Shown here: piece after piece, positions 54,970 through 64,000 of the stretch
How positions within the stretch are numbered: position 1 is the first letter of the stretch
Layout of the letters: the number at the start of each line of letters is the position of its first letter
From: Tardiphaga sp. vice304
GTDB lineage: Bacteria > Pseudomonadota > Alphaproteobacteria > Rhizobiales > Xanthobacteraceae
Direction: 5' to 3'
NCBI RefSeq assembly: GCF_007018905.1
Contig: NZ_CP041402.1
Span: 62,001 to 126,000 of the forward strand
Length of the DNA: 64,000 nucleotides
Position numbers and translations under genes: made by a program
The notes under the pieces: model-generated
The model's input: the letters and a program-made list of their open reading frames with translations, nothing else
Told to the model about the DNA's origin: nothing
Databases searched by the model: none

Positions 54970-56595
54970 TTACCTCGCATCCTGCAGGATCATCTCCGAC
55001 GCCTTCTCCGCAATCATGATTATCGGCGCGTTGGTATTGCCCGACACCAGATCCGGCATCACCGAGCCATCGACCACGCGCAGGCCGTCGATACCGCGCA
55101 CGCGCAGGCGCTGGTCGACCACGGCCATCGCATCATTGCCCATCCGGCAGGTCGAGGTCGGATGATAGATCGTGCTGCCGCGCTGCCGGCAGTAGGCCAA
55201 GAGATCCGCATCGCTTGCCACCTTCAGGCCTGGCTCAAGCTCCTCCACCACGAACGGCTTTAGCGCCGGCGCATTCAGCATCTTGCGCAGGATTTTCAAT
55301 CCTTCGATATTCGCTGTGCGGTCGGTCTGCGTGGCAAGATAGTTGACGCGGATTTCCGGCGGCACCGAAGGATCGGCGCTGCGAATGCGCAGCGAGCCGC
55401 GGCTCTCCGGGCGCAGCTGGCACACAGAGGCCGAGAACCCGGAATAAGAATGTAGCGCTTCCCCCATCTTGTCCGTTGAGAACGGCAGGAAGTGCACCTG
55501 GATATCCGGCGTCGCCAGCCGCGGATCGGTCCTGAAGAACGCCCCCGCGGTGCCGGCCGCGATCGTCAGCGGGCCGGTGCGGAACGCCGCATATTGCAGC
55601 GCCATCATCGCCTTGCGAACGGGATGGTTGACGATGTCGTTCAGCGTGATTTTCTGGGCGCAGCGCATCACGATGCGGACCTGCATGTGGTCCTGCAGGT
55701 CGTTTCCGACGCCAGGCGCATCCATAACCAGATCGACGCCGTGCTGCTGCAGCAGCGCGGCCGGGCCGATGCCGGACAGTTGCAGCAGTTGCGGGGTGTT
55801 GAAGGCGCCGCTGCAGACCAGCACTTCGCGGCGGGCGCGCGCAACATGGGTGACGCCATGCTGCTTGTATTCGACGCCGATGGCTCGACGGCCCTCGAAC
55901 AATACGCGCTGCGCCAGCGCCGCCGTCTCGACGCGCACCTGTCCGCGCCGCAAGGCCGGGCGCAGGTACGCCACCGCCGTGGAGGCGCGGCGGCCGTGCC
56001 GCGTCGTGGTCTGGAACAGGCCGACGCCTTCCTGCGCGGCACCGTTGAAATCCGGATTGAACGGCAGCCCGCTCTCGACCGCCGCGGCAATGAACGCATC
56101 GGAAAGTGGATCGGGATGTCGCGTGTCGGACACCGGCAACGGGCCGCCGCTGCCGTGATAGTCGTCGCCGCCGCGCTGCTGGTCCTCGGCTTTCTTGAAA
56201 TAGGGCAGCACGTCATCAAAGCCCCAGCCGGTATTGCCGAGCTGGCGCCAGCGATCGTAATCCTCGTGCTGACCGCGCACATAGAGCAGGCCGTTGATCG
56301 AGGAGGAGCCGCCGAGCGTCTTGCCGCGCGGCTGGAAGATGCTGCGTCCGTCGAGCCCGGGCTCCGGCTCGGTCTGGTACATCCAGTTGACGGCCTTCGC
56401 CTTGAATAATTTGCCGTAGCCGAGCGGCACATGGATCCAGATGTTGCGATCCTTGGGACCTGCCTCCAGCAGCAGCACGGAATGCTTGCCCGAGGCACTG
56501 AGCCGGTTCGCCAGCACGCAGCCGGCGGAGCCCGCGCCGACGATGACGTAGTCGAATTCCGCGGCGTGGGACGGGCCTGCAGGGACAGTGGTCAT
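54970..56595 (-). CDS. GMC-family alcohol/choline dehydrogenase
   Basis: A 541-residue FAD enzyme. The N-terminal FAD fold is FDYVIVGAGSAGCVLANRLS, GMC signature 1 is GKTLGGSSSINGLLYVRG, signature 2 is CSGAFNTPQLLQLSGIG, and the catalytic His-Asn pair lies in YHPTSTCRMG and SGNTNAP. It oxidises primary alcohols or choline-like substrates; exact substrate is not readable and no betaine aldehyde dehydrogenase or BetI gene is adjacent. GGAGGAAAC precedes ATG 56595. Confidence 0.92.
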   Translation of the reverse strand: MTTVPAGPSHAAEFDYVIVGAGSAGCVLANRLSASGKHSVLLLEAGPKDRNIWIHVPLGYGKLFKAKAVNWMYQTEPEPGLDGRSIFQPRGKTLGGSSSINGLLYVRGQHEDYDRWRQLGNTGWGFDDVLPYFKKAEDQQRGGDDYHGSGGPLPVSDTRHPDPLSDAFIAAAVESGLPFNPDFNGAAQEGVGLFQTTTRHGRRASTAVAYLRPALRRGQVRVETAALAQRVLFEGRRAIGVEYKQHGVTHVARARREVLVCSGAFNTPQLLQLSGIGPAALLQQHGVDLVMDAPGVGNDLQDHMQVRIVMRCAQKITLNDIVNHPVRKAMMALQYAAFRTGPLTIAAGTAGAFFRTDPRLATPDIQVHFLPFSTDKMGEALHSYSGFSASVCQLRPESRGSLRIRSADPSVPPEIRVNYLATQTDRTANIEGLKILRKMLNAPALKPFVVEELEPGLKVASDADLLAYCRQRGSTIYHPTSTCRMGNDAMAVVDQRLRVRGIDGLRVVDGSVMPDLVSGNTNAPIIMIAEKASEMILQDAR

Positions 56596-56683
56596 GTTTC
56601 CTCCGGAGCTTTTCCGCAAGCAAAAGCGGAAACGCTGCGAATGTAAACAGACCCTGGCACTTGGCTGGGCTGCGTCCCATCCC

Positions 56684-56774
56684 CGTCATTGCGAGGAGCG
56701 AAGCGACGCTGCAATCCAAAGGGCCGCAGCTGAAGACTGGATTGCTTCGTCGCAAAGGGCTCCTCGCAATGACG
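56684..56774. repeat. Intergenic palindromic element, family A (copy 2)
   Basis: CGTCATTGCGAGGAGC and GCTCCTCGCAATGACG ends with inner GCAATCCA / TGGATTGC, closely matching 1843-1935. It lies between hslO and the GMC gene, both on the minus strand. Confidence 0.85.
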
Positions 56775-56794
56775 GCGGAGAGTGTGGCGCCGCG

Positions 56795-57796
56795 CTATTC
56801 GACGCCGGCCTCTTGCGGCGTGAACTCGTAGACCGAGCTGCAGAACTCGCAGGTGACTTCGACCTTGTCGTCCTTGACCATGTCGGCGCGGTCCTGCGCG
56901 GCGAAATTGTTTAGCATCGCCGAGACCGCCTCGCGCGAGCAGGAGCATTTCGCCTGCAACGGCAGCGACGAGAACACCCGCACGCCGCGTTCGTTGAATA
57001 GCCGGAACAACAATCGCTCGCCGGACAGGTCGGGATCGATCAGCTCTAGGTCTTCCACCGTCGCGATCAGCGACTGGCCTTCCAGCCAGGCGTCGTCTTC
57101 CGGCGGCACGTCGAGCTCGACGCCCTCCGGCGCGTCACCGCCCGAGATGTCGCGCTGCGCGCGCTCCGGCGCCTTGGGCAGGAATTGCAGCAGCATGCCG
57201 CCGGCGCGCCAGCGATGCTGCGGGCCGTTCTCGCTTGTGCGCCATTCCTCGCCGACGGCGAGCCGCACGCGGGTCGGGATCTGCTCCGAGCGCGCAAAAT
57301 ATTCATGCGCGGCGTCTTCCAGATTGCCACCGTCCAGCGCCACGAGGCCCTGGTAGCGGCTCATGTCCGGACCCTGGTCCACGGTCATCGCCATGTGGCC
57401 GCGGCCGAGCAACTGCGCGGTGGTGAGGCCGGGCGTGAGTTTCTCGGCGTCGAAGCGCGCATAGGCGCGCATGCGGTCGGGCGCCTGGAAATCGACGATC
57501 ATCAGCGACACCGGACCATCGGTCTGGGTCTGCAGGATGAAGCGGCCGTCGAATTTCAGCGCGGAACCGAGCAGCGTTGTCAGCACGATCGCTTCGCCGA
57601 GCAGCTTGGCGACCGGCGCGGGGTAATCGTGCTTGTCGAGCAGTTCGTCGAGTGCGGGGCCAAGCCTCGTCAGCCGTCCGCGCAGGTCGAGCGGCGACAC
57701 CTCGAACGGCAGCACGGCGTCATCGATCGGCACCGCCGAGGGCGCGCGGATGGGGAGATCGGGCGGAACGTCGGGATCTGGAAAATGTGTGGTCAT
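56795..57796 (-). CDS. hslO: Redox-regulated chaperone Hsp33
   Basis: A 333-residue cytoplasmic holdase switched on by oxidation and unfolding. The C-terminal zinc site is complete: CSCSREAVSAML and CEFCSSVYEF, giving the CxC...CxxC pattern. The N-terminal core has LGEAIVLTTLLGSALKFDG and QTQTDGPVSLMIVDF. It is slightly longer than the E. coli protein (292) owing to a 50-residue N-terminal extension. It follows argF on the same strand, separated by a 290-bp repeat-containing gap. Confidence 0.95.
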   Translation of the reverse strand: MTTHFPDPDVPPDLPIRAPSAVPIDDAVLPFEVSPLDLRGRLTRLGPALDELLDKHDYPAPVAKLLGEAIVLTTLLGSALKFDGRFILQTQTDGPVSLMIVDFQAPDRMRAYARFDAEKLTPGLTTAQLLGRGHMAMTVDQGPDMSRYQGLVALDGGNLEDAAHEYFARSEQIPTRVRLAVGEEWRTSENGPQHRWRAGGMLLQFLPKAPERAQRDISGGDAPEGVELDVPPEDDAWLEGQSLIATVEDLELIDPDLSGERLLFRLFNERGVRVFSSLPLQAKCSCSREAVSAMLNNFAAQDRADMVKDDKVEVTCEFCSSVYEFTPQEAGVE

Positions 57797-57865
57797 GCGG
57801 ACCTATCTGGGGGCGGCGGGCGGAAACCGAAAGGCCGGGGTGAGGGAAAAGTGCGGCTCTTGCTT

Positions 57866-58056
57866 CCCCTCCCCCTTGCGGGGGCGGGCGGACGAATTCG
57901 TCCGCCATGGGTGGCCCGGCGTAGCGCAGCGAAGCCGGGTCGGGTGGGGGTAACCACAAGCGTCGGAGTTTGTGGCTACCCCCACCCCGGCCTCCACGCC
58001 CGATGATGCTATCGCATCATCACTCGTTCGGCCTACCCTCCCCGCAAGGGGGAGGG
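57866..58056. repeat. Intergenic palindromic element, family C
   Basis: CCCCTCCCCCTTGCGGGG and CCCCGCAAGGGGGAGGG ends enclose further hairpins (GGCGGACGAATTCGTCCGCC; GATGATGC-TATC-GCATCATC). It separates argF from hslO. Confidence 0.8.
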
Positions 58057-58087
58057 CATCCATCAGCTTCCGCGCGTCGCGTCGATT

Positions 58088-59014
58088 TTACGCCACCGCG
58101 TCGAAGCACCAGGCGAGAATCCCCTTCTGCGCGTGCAGGCGGTTTTCGGCCTCGTCGAACACCACCGACTGCGGGCCGTCGATCACCTCGTCGGTAACCT
58201 CGTCGCCGCGATGTGCCGGCAGGCAGTGCATGAACAGCGCGTCGGGTCGCGCCAGGCCCATCAGCCTGGCATTGACCTGATACGGTTTCAGCAGATTGTG
58301 CCGGGTCTCGCCGTCCTTGTCGCCCATCGAGAACCAGGTGTCGGTGACCACGCAATCGGCATCGCGCACCGCAGCATCGGCATCGGTGCCAAGCACGATC
58401 GGCGCGTTGCTGGCCTTGATCCAGTCGCGGAACGATTTCTTCGGCGCCAGCTCCGGCGGCGTCGCGACGTTGAGCTTGAACTGGAAGCGCTCGGCGGCGT
58501 GCGCCCATGACATCAGCACATTGTTGTCGTCGCCGGTCCAGGCCACCGTGCGGCCCTTGATCGGACCGCGATGTTCCTCGAAGGTCATCACGTCGGCCAT
58601 CACCTGGCACGGATGCGAGATCCGCGTCAGGCCATTGATGACAGGCACCGTGGCGTTCGCTGCCAGCTCCATCAGCGATTCATGGTTGAGGATGCGGATC
58701 ATGATCGCATCGACGAAGCGCGACAGCACGCGCGCGGTGTCCGCGATGGTCTCGCCGCGGCCGAGCTGCATCTCGGCGCCGGTCAGCATCACGACCTCGC
58801 CGCCGAGCTGGCGCATGCCGACCTCGAACGAGACGCGGGTGCGCGTCGAGGGCTTCTCGAAGATCATCGCCAGCGTCTTGTTTTCCAGCGGCCGGTCCGG
58901 CTTCGCATGGGCTTTCAGCTTCTTCTTCATCACGACGCTGGCGTCGAGAATGCCGCGCAGTTCGGCCGCCGGCATCAGATTGAGGTCGAGGAAGTGGCGC
59001 AGGGCGGTGCTCAT
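58088..59014 (-). CDS. argF: Ornithine carbamoyltransferase
   Basis: A 308-residue enzyme that makes citrulline from ornithine and carbamoyl phosphate in arginine synthesis. Signatures are complete: [14 protein letters not shown] (carbamoyl phosphate), [22 protein letters not shown] (ornithine loop) and [13 protein letters not shown] (catalytic cysteine). ATG 59014 overlaps the argD stop (TGATG), so the two genes are translationally coupled. Confidence 0.96.
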   Translation of the reverse strand: MSTALRHFLDLNLMPAAELRGILDASVVMKKKLKAHAKPDRPLENKTLAMIFEKPSTRTRVSFEVGMRQLGGEVVMLTGAEMQLGRGETIADTARVLSRFVDAIMIRILNHESLMELAANATVPVINGLTRISHPCQVMADVMTFEEHRGPIKGRTVAWTGDDNNVLMSWAHAAERFQFKLNVATPPELAPKKSFRDWIKASNAPIVLGTDADAAVRDADCVVTDTWFSMGDKDGETRHNLLKPYQVNARLMGLARPDALFMHCLPAHRGDEVTDEVIDGPQSVVFDEAENRLHAQKGILAWCFDAVA

Positions 59015-60219
59015 CACGCGGCTCCCTGCTTGCGTTCCGGCGACAGCGCGAGGCAAGCCTGCTCCAGCCGTTGCACGGATTCCTCGATCTCCGCTTCGGT
59101 GACGATCAGGGGCGGCAGGAAGCGTACGACATTGTCGCCGGCGCCGACGCTGAGCAGTTTGGCATCGCGCAGCGCGGCGACCAGATTGCCCGATGGCACC
59201 ACGGCCTTGAGACCGATCAACAGGCCCTCGCCACGCACCTCGCTGAGCACCGACGGATAGCGATCGACCGCCGAGGCCAGCTTCTGCTTCAGGAGCAGCG
59301 ACATTTTCTTTACATGGTCGAAGAAACCCGGCTTCAACATCACGTCGAGCACCGCGCCCGCGGCCGCGATCGCCAGCGGATTGCCGCCGAAGGTCGAGCC
59401 GTGCGAGCCCGGCGCCATGCCCTTGGCCGCTTCCGCGGACACCAGGCAAGCACCGATAGGGAAGCCGCCGCCGAGCGCCTTGGCCAGCGACATCACATCC
59501 GGCGTGACGCCGATGCGCTGATAGGCGAACAACTCGCCGGTGCGGCCCATGCCGGTTTGCACTTCGTCGAAAACCAGGAGGATGTCGTGCTCGTCGCACA
59601 GGTCGCGCAACTGGCCAAAGAATGCGTTCGACGGCGCCCGCACGCCGCCCTCGCCCTGTAGCGGCTCAATCAGGATGCCGGCGGTGTTCAGGCCGATCGC
59701 GTTCTTGACGGCATCGATATCGCCGAGCGGAACCTGGTCGAAACCGGAGAGCGGCTCGCCATAGCCTTCGAGATATTTGGCGGCGCCGGTCGCGGCCAGC
59801 GTGCCGAGCGTGCGGCCATGGAACGCGCCTTCAAAGGTGATGATGCGGCTGCGCTCGGGATGCCCCTTGGAGAAGTGATAGTGCCGCGTCACTTTGAGCG
59901 CGCATTCCATCGCCTCGGCGCCCGAATTGGCGAAGAACACGTAATCCGCGAAGCTCTGCTCGCAGAGCCTGGCTGCGAGACGCTCGCCGTCCGGGCTCTT
60001 GAACAGGTTCGACATGTGCCAGAGCTTCGTCGCCTGCTCCTGCAGCGCCGTCACCAGATGCGGGTGGCAGTGGCCGAGCGCATTGACCGCAACGCCGCTG
60101 GTGAAATCGAGATAGCGCTCGCCTTCGGTCGAGATCAGCCATGCACCTTCTCCGCGCTCGAAGGCGACGTCCGCCCTGGCGAATACGGGAAGCAGATGAG
60201 ACGGTGCGCTGTTGGTCAT
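59014..60219 (-). CDS. argD: Acetylornithine aminotransferase
   Basis: A 401-residue class III PLP transaminase that makes N-acetylornithine from the semialdehyde with glutamate. PLP lysine lies in [17 protein letters not shown], the conserved acidic segment is [15 protein letters not shown], and the N-terminal [16 protein letters not shown] is typical of ArgD. It heads the argD-argF unit. A consensus promoter and a leader hairpin lie 77-138 bp upstream. Confidence 0.96.
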   Translation of the reverse strand: MTNSAPSHLLPVFARADVAFERGEGAWLISTEGERYLDFTSGVAVNALGHCHPHLVTALQEQATKLWHMSNLFKSPDGERLAARLCEQSFADYVFFANSGAEAMECALKVTRHYHFSKGHPERSRIITFEGAFHGRTLGTLAATGAAKYLEGYGEPLSGFDQVPLGDIDAVKNAIGLNTAGILIEPLQGEGGVRAPSNAFFGQLRDLCDEHDILLVFDEVQTGMGRTGELFAYQRIGVTPDVMSLAKALGGGFPIGACLVSAEAAKGMAPGSHGSTFGGNPLAIAAAGAVLDVMLKPGFFDHVKKMSLLLKQKLASAVDRYPSVLSEVRGEGLLIGLKAVVPSGNLVAALRDAKLLSVGAGDNVVRFLPPLIVTEAEIEESVQRLEQACLALSPERKQGAA

Positions 60220-60295
60220 AACCAGTCCGATCGAAAAAGCTCAAGGTGTGGTCGGTGGCCAAGGCGCCGAGACCGACAACGGACCCCAAAACGAA

Positions 60296-60322
60296 ACGTG
60301 CCGCCTTTCGCAGGCGGCACGT
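60296..60322 (-). terminator. 5' leader hairpin / possible attenuator of argD
   Basis: Perfect 11-bp arms ACGTGCCGCCT / AGGCGGCACGT with a 5-nt loop, followed on the minus strand by TTCGTTTT. It begins about 8 nt after the -10 box, so it would be the first structure of the argD transcript. Confidence 0.6.
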
Positions 60323-60329
60323 GTGCATT

Positions 60330-60357
60330 ATTCTATGTGTGCCATGATGACTGTCAA
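60330..60357 (-). promoter_or_regulatory. Sigma-70-type promoter of argD
   Basis: On the minus strand TTGACA, a 16-bp spacer and TAGAAT, a near-perfect consensus, end about 110 bp before the argD start. Confidence 0.75.
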
Positions 60358-60447
60358 CCTGGCAGTGGTGTCCAGAGGCCACCCGAAGTCGTCAAAAAAG
60401 CCGATTTTGCTGCTTTACTGGCAGAAGCATGTGGACGCGCCTCGGCG

Positions 60448-60619
60448 GACTCTTGCGCGCGAGTCACGGCATATTGTAGCTTTTGCGCTGTCGGATACGA
60501 CATCTCGTGCGGCGGTTGATCCTTTAGTCTTGTACGCGGCGTAAAACGCCTGGTCGCAAAATTCTGCGCCCGGCGAGCGCTAAGGGATTCTGACAGCAGG
60601 GGTTTTTGAGTCTGGAGTC
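60448..60619. promoter_or_regulatory. Cluster of five GANTC (CcrM) sites upstream of gcrA
   Basis: GANTC occurs at 60448, 60461, 60586, 60608 and 60615, whereas about one per 256 bp is expected at random. CcrM methylates GANTC in alphaproteobacteria and GcrA acts at promoters with methylated sites, so autoregulation is likely. The 447-bp gap 60220-60666 also holds the argD promoter; no gene is seen in it. Confidence 0.6.
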
Positions 60620-60666
60620 GCAGCGCCGAGCCTAATCGGCCCGGCGCGACACGAAGGGAATTTGCG

Positions 60667-61179
60667 ATGACGGTAATGACATGGACCGACGACCGCGTCG
60701 AGCAATTGAAAAAACTCTGGGAAGGCGGCTTGTCCGCCAGCCAGATCGCAGCCGAGCTCGGCAATGTGACGCGCAATGCCGTGATCGGCAAGGTGCATCG
60801 CCTCGGCCTGTCCGGTCGTGCCAAGAGCCCGTCTTCGGCCGCGCCGCGCCCGCGCAAGACGCGCCCCGTCGCCCAGCAGATGGTGCGGATGTCGCGCCCG
60901 GTGGCGCGCGGCAACACCGCTCTGGCGCAGAATTACGAAGTCGAGATGGAACCGGATCCGGTCACCTATGACAACGTGGTGCCGATGAGCCAGCGTCTGA
61001 CGCTGGTCGAGCTGAACGAGGCGACCTGCCATTGGCCGATCGGCGATCCGTCGAGCTCGGAATTCTACTTCTGCGGCGGCAAGGCCCTGCAGAGCCTGCC
61101 CTATTGCGCGCATCACTCGCGTATCGCCTACCAGCCGGCCAGCGACCGCCGCCGTCAGGCACCGAAGCCGCTGCGCTGA
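60667..61179 (+). CDS. gcrA: GcrA cell cycle regulator
   Basis: A 170-residue DNA-binding cofactor of sigma-70 RNA polymerase that switches on S-phase genes. The N-terminal helix-turn-helix MTWTDDRVEQLKKLWEGGLS followed by SASQIAAELGNVTRNAVIGK is the family hallmark. The C-terminal LNEATCHWPIGDPSSSEFYF and LPYCAHHSRIAY form the sigma-contacting domain. An ATG three codons later (MTWTDD) is an equally good start. GAAGGGAA precedes the first ATG. Confidence 0.96.
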   Translation: MTVMTWTDDRVEQLKKLWEGGLSASQIAAELGNVTRNAVIGKVHRLGLSGRAKSPSSAAPRPRKTRPVAQQMVRMSRPVARGNTALAQNYEVEMEPDPVTYDNVVPMSQRLTLVELNEATCHWPIGDPSSSEFYFCGGKALQSLPYCAHHSRIAYQPASDRRRQAPKPLR

Positions 61180-61237
61180 CGTGAAGGCGTTGCGGCGACC
61201 CGCAGCGCCCGGATAATCTCTCCGTGCATTCCACCGC

Positions 61238-61352
61238 CGTCATCCTGAGGCGCTCGCCCATTGGGCGAGCCTCGAAGGATGCGACCACAGGCGCCGCAGC
61301 CCACGTCCATCCTTCAAGGCCGTCGCAAGAGCGACGGCACCTCAAGATGACG
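61238..61352. repeat. Intergenic palindromic element, family E
   Basis: CGTCATCCTGAGG and CCTCAAGATGACG ends with inner hairpins GCTCGCCCATTGGGCGAGC and GCCGTCGCAAGAGCGACGGC. It lies between the convergent gcrA and histidine kinase genes. Confidence 0.8.
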
Positions 61353-61388
61353 GGGGAGATGGCGACAAACTCACAACACAGTTCGGCT

Positions 61389-62684
61389 CTAAGCCTGCGG
61401 CGCCTTCAGTTGCGGGAATGCCGCCGTGAACGTCGCGCCGTTCTTCGGCACGCTTTCGATCAGCAGCCGGCCGCGGTGGCGGTTGAGGATGTGTTTCACC
61501 AGGGAAAGCCCGAGCCCGGTACCGCCCTGCGCGCGGCTGTCGCCGACATCGACGCGGTAGAAGCGTTCGGTCAAGCGCGGCAGATGTTCCGGCGCAATGC
61601 CGGGACCGAAATCGCGTACCGCGACGCGGATTTCCGGGGCCCCTTCCAGATTGTTCGACGCCGCAAGCGACACCTGCACGCGCCCGCCGGAGGCGCCGTA
61701 CTTCAGCGCGTTTTCGATCAGGTTTTCGAACAGGCGCAGCAGTTCCTCGCGGTCGCCGGCGATCATGACCGGCGCATCCGGCAATTCCATCTCGATCCGG
61801 ACCTGGCGTTCGGCCGCCAGCGGTTCGAGACCGTCGCCGACCTGGCGGATGATCGGCAGGATATCGACCAGCATGTCGGGCCGCACATGCGCGGTGAGTT
61901 CGACACGCGACAATGACAGCAGATCGTCGATCAGCCGCGCCATCCGCTTCGCCTGCGTATGCATGATGCCGAGGAAACGCTCGCGCGCTTTGGCGTCGTC
62001 CTTGGCGGGGCCCTGCAGCGTTTCGATGAAGCCGGACAGAGCGGCCAGCGGCGTGCGCAGCTCATGGCTGGCATTGGCGACGAAGTCGGCGCGCATTTCC
62101 TCGACCCGGCGCAACGGCGTCTGGTCATGAAACGTCATCAGCATGCAGGTGTCGGTGCCGCCGAAATGCGTCGGCACCGGAACCGGGGTGATCAGCAGTT
62201 CCATCCAGCGGTCCACCGGGACGTGGTCGAGATAGGTGGCGCGGCGCGGCTCGGTGGTGGCGATGGCTTCGCGCAAAGCGGTGACGATCTCGGGCGAGCG
62301 CAGCGCGAATTGTGCGAGCTCATTGCGGCGCAGGGCCGGTGCCAATTGCCCGGCCGCGGAATTGAAATGCAACACGCGCCCGGCGCGATCGAGCAGCACG
62401 GCCGGATCGGGCATGCCGGCGACGATGGCGCGCACCGCCGGCGCTTCCACCGGATTGACGCTCAGTACCTCTTCGCGCGAGGTGGTCTTGTCGTGCAGCC
62501 GCCACGGCACCAGCGCCGCGCCGGTGATGCAGACGAAGGCAATCACCGCGCGCTGCGCCGACAATTCGCCGAACAGCACGAGAGCCACGAGCGCCAGCCC
62601 GGCCACAAGCAGGATGATCGCGGCATGCCGCAACCGGTCTGGCCACGGCGAAAACACGCTCGGGGGCGAAGCTTCAACAACCAT
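61389..62684 (-). CDS. phoR: PhoR-like sensor histidine kinase
   Basis: A 431-residue membrane kinase. Two short helices occupy residues 20-62, a PAS domain follows (AGMPDPAVLLDRAGRVLHFN), then the H box NASHELRTPLAALSGFIE with the phosphorylated His, N box FENLIENALKYG, and G boxes VRDFGPGIAPEHL and GTGLGLSLVKHIL. The architecture is that of PhoR, which senses phosphate with the Pst system. However, no phoB, pst or phoU gene is adjacent within the window, so the target is inferred. The neighbouring upstream gene is on the same strand, 33 bp away. Confidence 0.85.
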   Translation of the reverse strand: MVVEASPPSVFSPWPDRLRHAAIILLVAGLALVALVLFGELSAQRAVIAFVCITGAALVPWRLHDKTTSREEVLSVNPVEAPAVRAIVAGMPDPAVLLDRAGRVLHFNSAAGQLAPALRRNELAQFALRSPEIVTALREAIATTEPRRATYLDHVPVDRWMELLITPVPVPTHFGGTDTCMLMTFHDQTPLRRVEEMRADFVANASHELRTPLAALSGFIETLQGPAKDDAKARERFLGIMHTQAKRMARLIDDLLSLSRVELTAHVRPDMLVDILPIIRQVGDGLEPLAAERQVRIEMELPDAPVMIAGDREELLRLFENLIENALKYGASGGRVQVSLAASNNLEGAPEIRVAVRDFGPGIAPEHLPRLTERFYRVDVGDSRAQGGTGLGLSLVKHILNRHRGRLLIESVPKNGATFTAAFPQLKAPQA

Positions 62685-62717
62685 CTGGCGGGTTCTTTTC
62701 CTGCTCCGGATTGAAGT

Positions 62718-63767
62718 TCAGGCGCCGGAGCCGCCATGTTCCTTGAGCGGTCGTCCGACGGGGACCGCGGGCGCGTCTGTCTCAAGAGACAATAAACGCT
62801 TCGAGCGCGCGCCCATGATAATTTCACGGCACGTCAGCAGGATGACAGAGATAAAAAACGGCGCCAGATAATACAGCACGCGAAACAGCAGCATGCCGGC
62901 CAGCAGCTCTTCCTTGTCCATCTGCCACAGCCCGACCAGCATCGCGGCATCGAACACGCCCAGCCCGCCCGGCGAATGGCTGGCAAAACCAAGCAGGGTG
63001 GCGGAGACGAAAATCACCGCCACCACGACGAAGCCGAGGTTGGGCTCGTCCGGCACCAGCATGTACATCGCCAGCGCGCAGAAACCGAGATCGATGATCC
63101 CGATCGCGATCTGCAGCAGCGTCAGCGGTCCGCCCGGCAACTGTACCGACCAGGTGCCGTGGCCGACGCTGCGCGGCTTGACCCAGACCCACGCGACGTA
63201 CCCGGCAAGACCGCCGAGCAGTACGAAGGCCATCACGCGGTTGACCCAGGGCGGTAGCTGGTCGATCGCCGAGGCGGCCTCCGGATGATAGGCAATGCCC
63301 ATGCCGAGCACGGCGGCGTTGCCGAGCCAGAACGTAAGCCCGGCGAGAAAGCAGATCTTGGCGACGTCGACCGCGTTCAGCCCCCAGGCCGAATAGATGC
63401 GGTAGCGCACCGCTCCGCCCGTGAAGACGCTGGCGCCGACATTGTGACCGATCGCATAGCTGGAGAAGGCGGCAAGCGCGTTGATGCGGTACGGGATATG
63501 GCCGTGGCCGATCGCCCGCACGGCGAACCAGTCATAGAATGTCAGCGTGAAATAGCCGGCCGCCACCGACAGCGCGGCGAGGCCGATCAGCCGCGGTTCC
63601 GTGCCGATCATCGCCTCGTAGACGGCGGCCATATTGATGTTGCGCAGCTCGTGATAGAGCATGTAGCAGGCGAACACGATCACCGCGACGCTTAACAGGA
63701 CACCGAGCTTCTTCAGGATCTGCTTGTGGCGCAGAAACGAGATCGCCCTGCGTATTGCTTCCAGCAT
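62718..63767 (-). CDS. Lysylphosphatidylglycerol synthase-like membrane protein (UPF0104)
   Basis: A 349-residue protein with about eight membrane helices and the family features: GLAALSVAAGYFTLTFYDWF, FSSYAIGHNVGASVFTGGAV followed by RYRIYSAWGL, and SHSPGGLGVFDAAML. It corresponds to the flippase-type membrane domain of MprF without the catalytic GNAT half, so it may move a lipid or a hydrophobic compound rather than aminoacylate it. It starts at ATG 63767. The remaining 233 bp to the right edge show no gene. Confidence 0.85.
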   Translation of the reverse strand: MLEAIRRAISFLRHKQILKKLGVLLSVAVIVFACYMLYHELRNINMAAVYEAMIGTEPRLIGLAALSVAAGYFTLTFYDWFAVRAIGHGHIPYRINALAAFSSYAIGHNVGASVFTGGAVRYRIYSAWGLNAVDVAKICFLAGLTFWLGNAAVLGMGIAYHPEAASAIDQLPPWVNRVMAFVLLGGLAGYVAWVWVKPRSVGHGTWSVQLPGGPLTLLQIAIGIIDLGFCALAMYMLVPDEPNLGFVVVAVIFVSATLLGFASHSPGGLGVFDAAMLVGLWQMDKEELLAGMLLFRVLYYLAPFFISVILLTCREIIMGARSKRLLSLETDAPAVPVGRPLKEHGGSGA

Positions 63768-64000
63768 CTCAACCTCGAATGCGATCCCGCGTCCGGGAAA
63801 TCAGGCAAACCTCGGCGTTGCCGCCGTCGCTGCCGGGACAACCTGTCCTAGCGTGTTTTGCGGCAAAGTGGAATTGAACAAAAAACCCGCTGCATCAATA
63901 TATTAGGTACGAATTACCAAACCCCAGACGGAATTTGCGCAAGTCGCTGCGGCATATTGACGACCGGCCGATCGCAGCACAACGACCACGCATGCGGCCG

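Noticed and set aside
58088..59599. ArgF with a long N-terminal extension
   Set aside because: The extension is argD read in another frame; the normal start overlaps the argD stop.

Overview
The window is high-GC chromosomal DNA of an alphaproteobacterium of the Bradyrhizobium/Rhodopseudomonas/Afipia group (family Nitrobacteraceae). The evidence is a GcrA regulator under a cluster of GANTC sites, a SAM-II riboswitch in front of metZ, a class I lysyl-tRNA synthetase, a double-length dCTP deaminase, an OpgC-type membrane acyltransferase, DUF6460 and DUF2171 proteins, and Bradyrhizobium-like intergenic palindromes. The genus is an inference; no 16S gene is present.

Layout. 1-12.1 kb: core genes (end of an ATP-dependent DNA ligase, DUF6460, MATE pump, pyrD with DUF952, a stand-alone S24 repressor, lysK, a periplasmic solute-binding protein, a family-2 glycosyltransferase, a SCO copper chaperone, a ClpP-like secreted protein and an FAD dehydrogenase). 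12.1-32.7 kb: a visibly more AT-rich integrated island bounded by a perfect 49-bp direct repeat of the 3' half of tRNA-Gly(CCC). The intact tRNA and the tyrosine integrase sit at the right end. 32.7-64 kb: core genes again (ogt, a second MATE pump, a PQQ-type sugar dehydrogenase lipoprotein, dcd, metZ, an opgC-SGNH-SGNH operon, apaG, a GGDEF-EAL protein, an FAD disulfide oxidoreductase, a molybdopterin oxidoreductase, a GMC oxidoreductase, hslO, argF-argD, gcrA, a PhoR-like kinase and an LPG-synthase-like membrane protein).

The island carries a cyclase-hydrolase fusion, two phasin-like proteins, an L,D-transpeptidase, a PAS-diguanylate cyclase, a PilZ protein, a serine resolvase, the K+ transporter Kup, a MerT-like transporter coupled to a GDCCVxC protein, a PRC-barrel protein and several small or secreted proteins. 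Its likely replication gene is a 961-codon protein with an archaeo-eukaryotic-primase-like motif and a P-loop. It is preceded by a translationally coupled 15-aa leader and faces the integrase across a palindrome-rich control region. That gene is split by an IS21 element with a 7-bp target duplication, the PRC-barrel gene is split by an IS5-family element, and a small membrane gene has a nonsense codon and a frameshift. The island therefore looks captured and decaying, although its integrase and att sites look whole.

Outside the island, an IS256-family element with an 8-bp target duplication separates apaG from a near-consensus promoter. At least five kinds of intergenic palindromic repeat separate core genes. 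Regulation visible in sequence includes the SAM-II riboswitch with mutually exclusive terminator and antiterminator hairpins before metZ, a consensus promoter with an immediate 5' hairpin before argD, and the GANTC cluster before gcrA.
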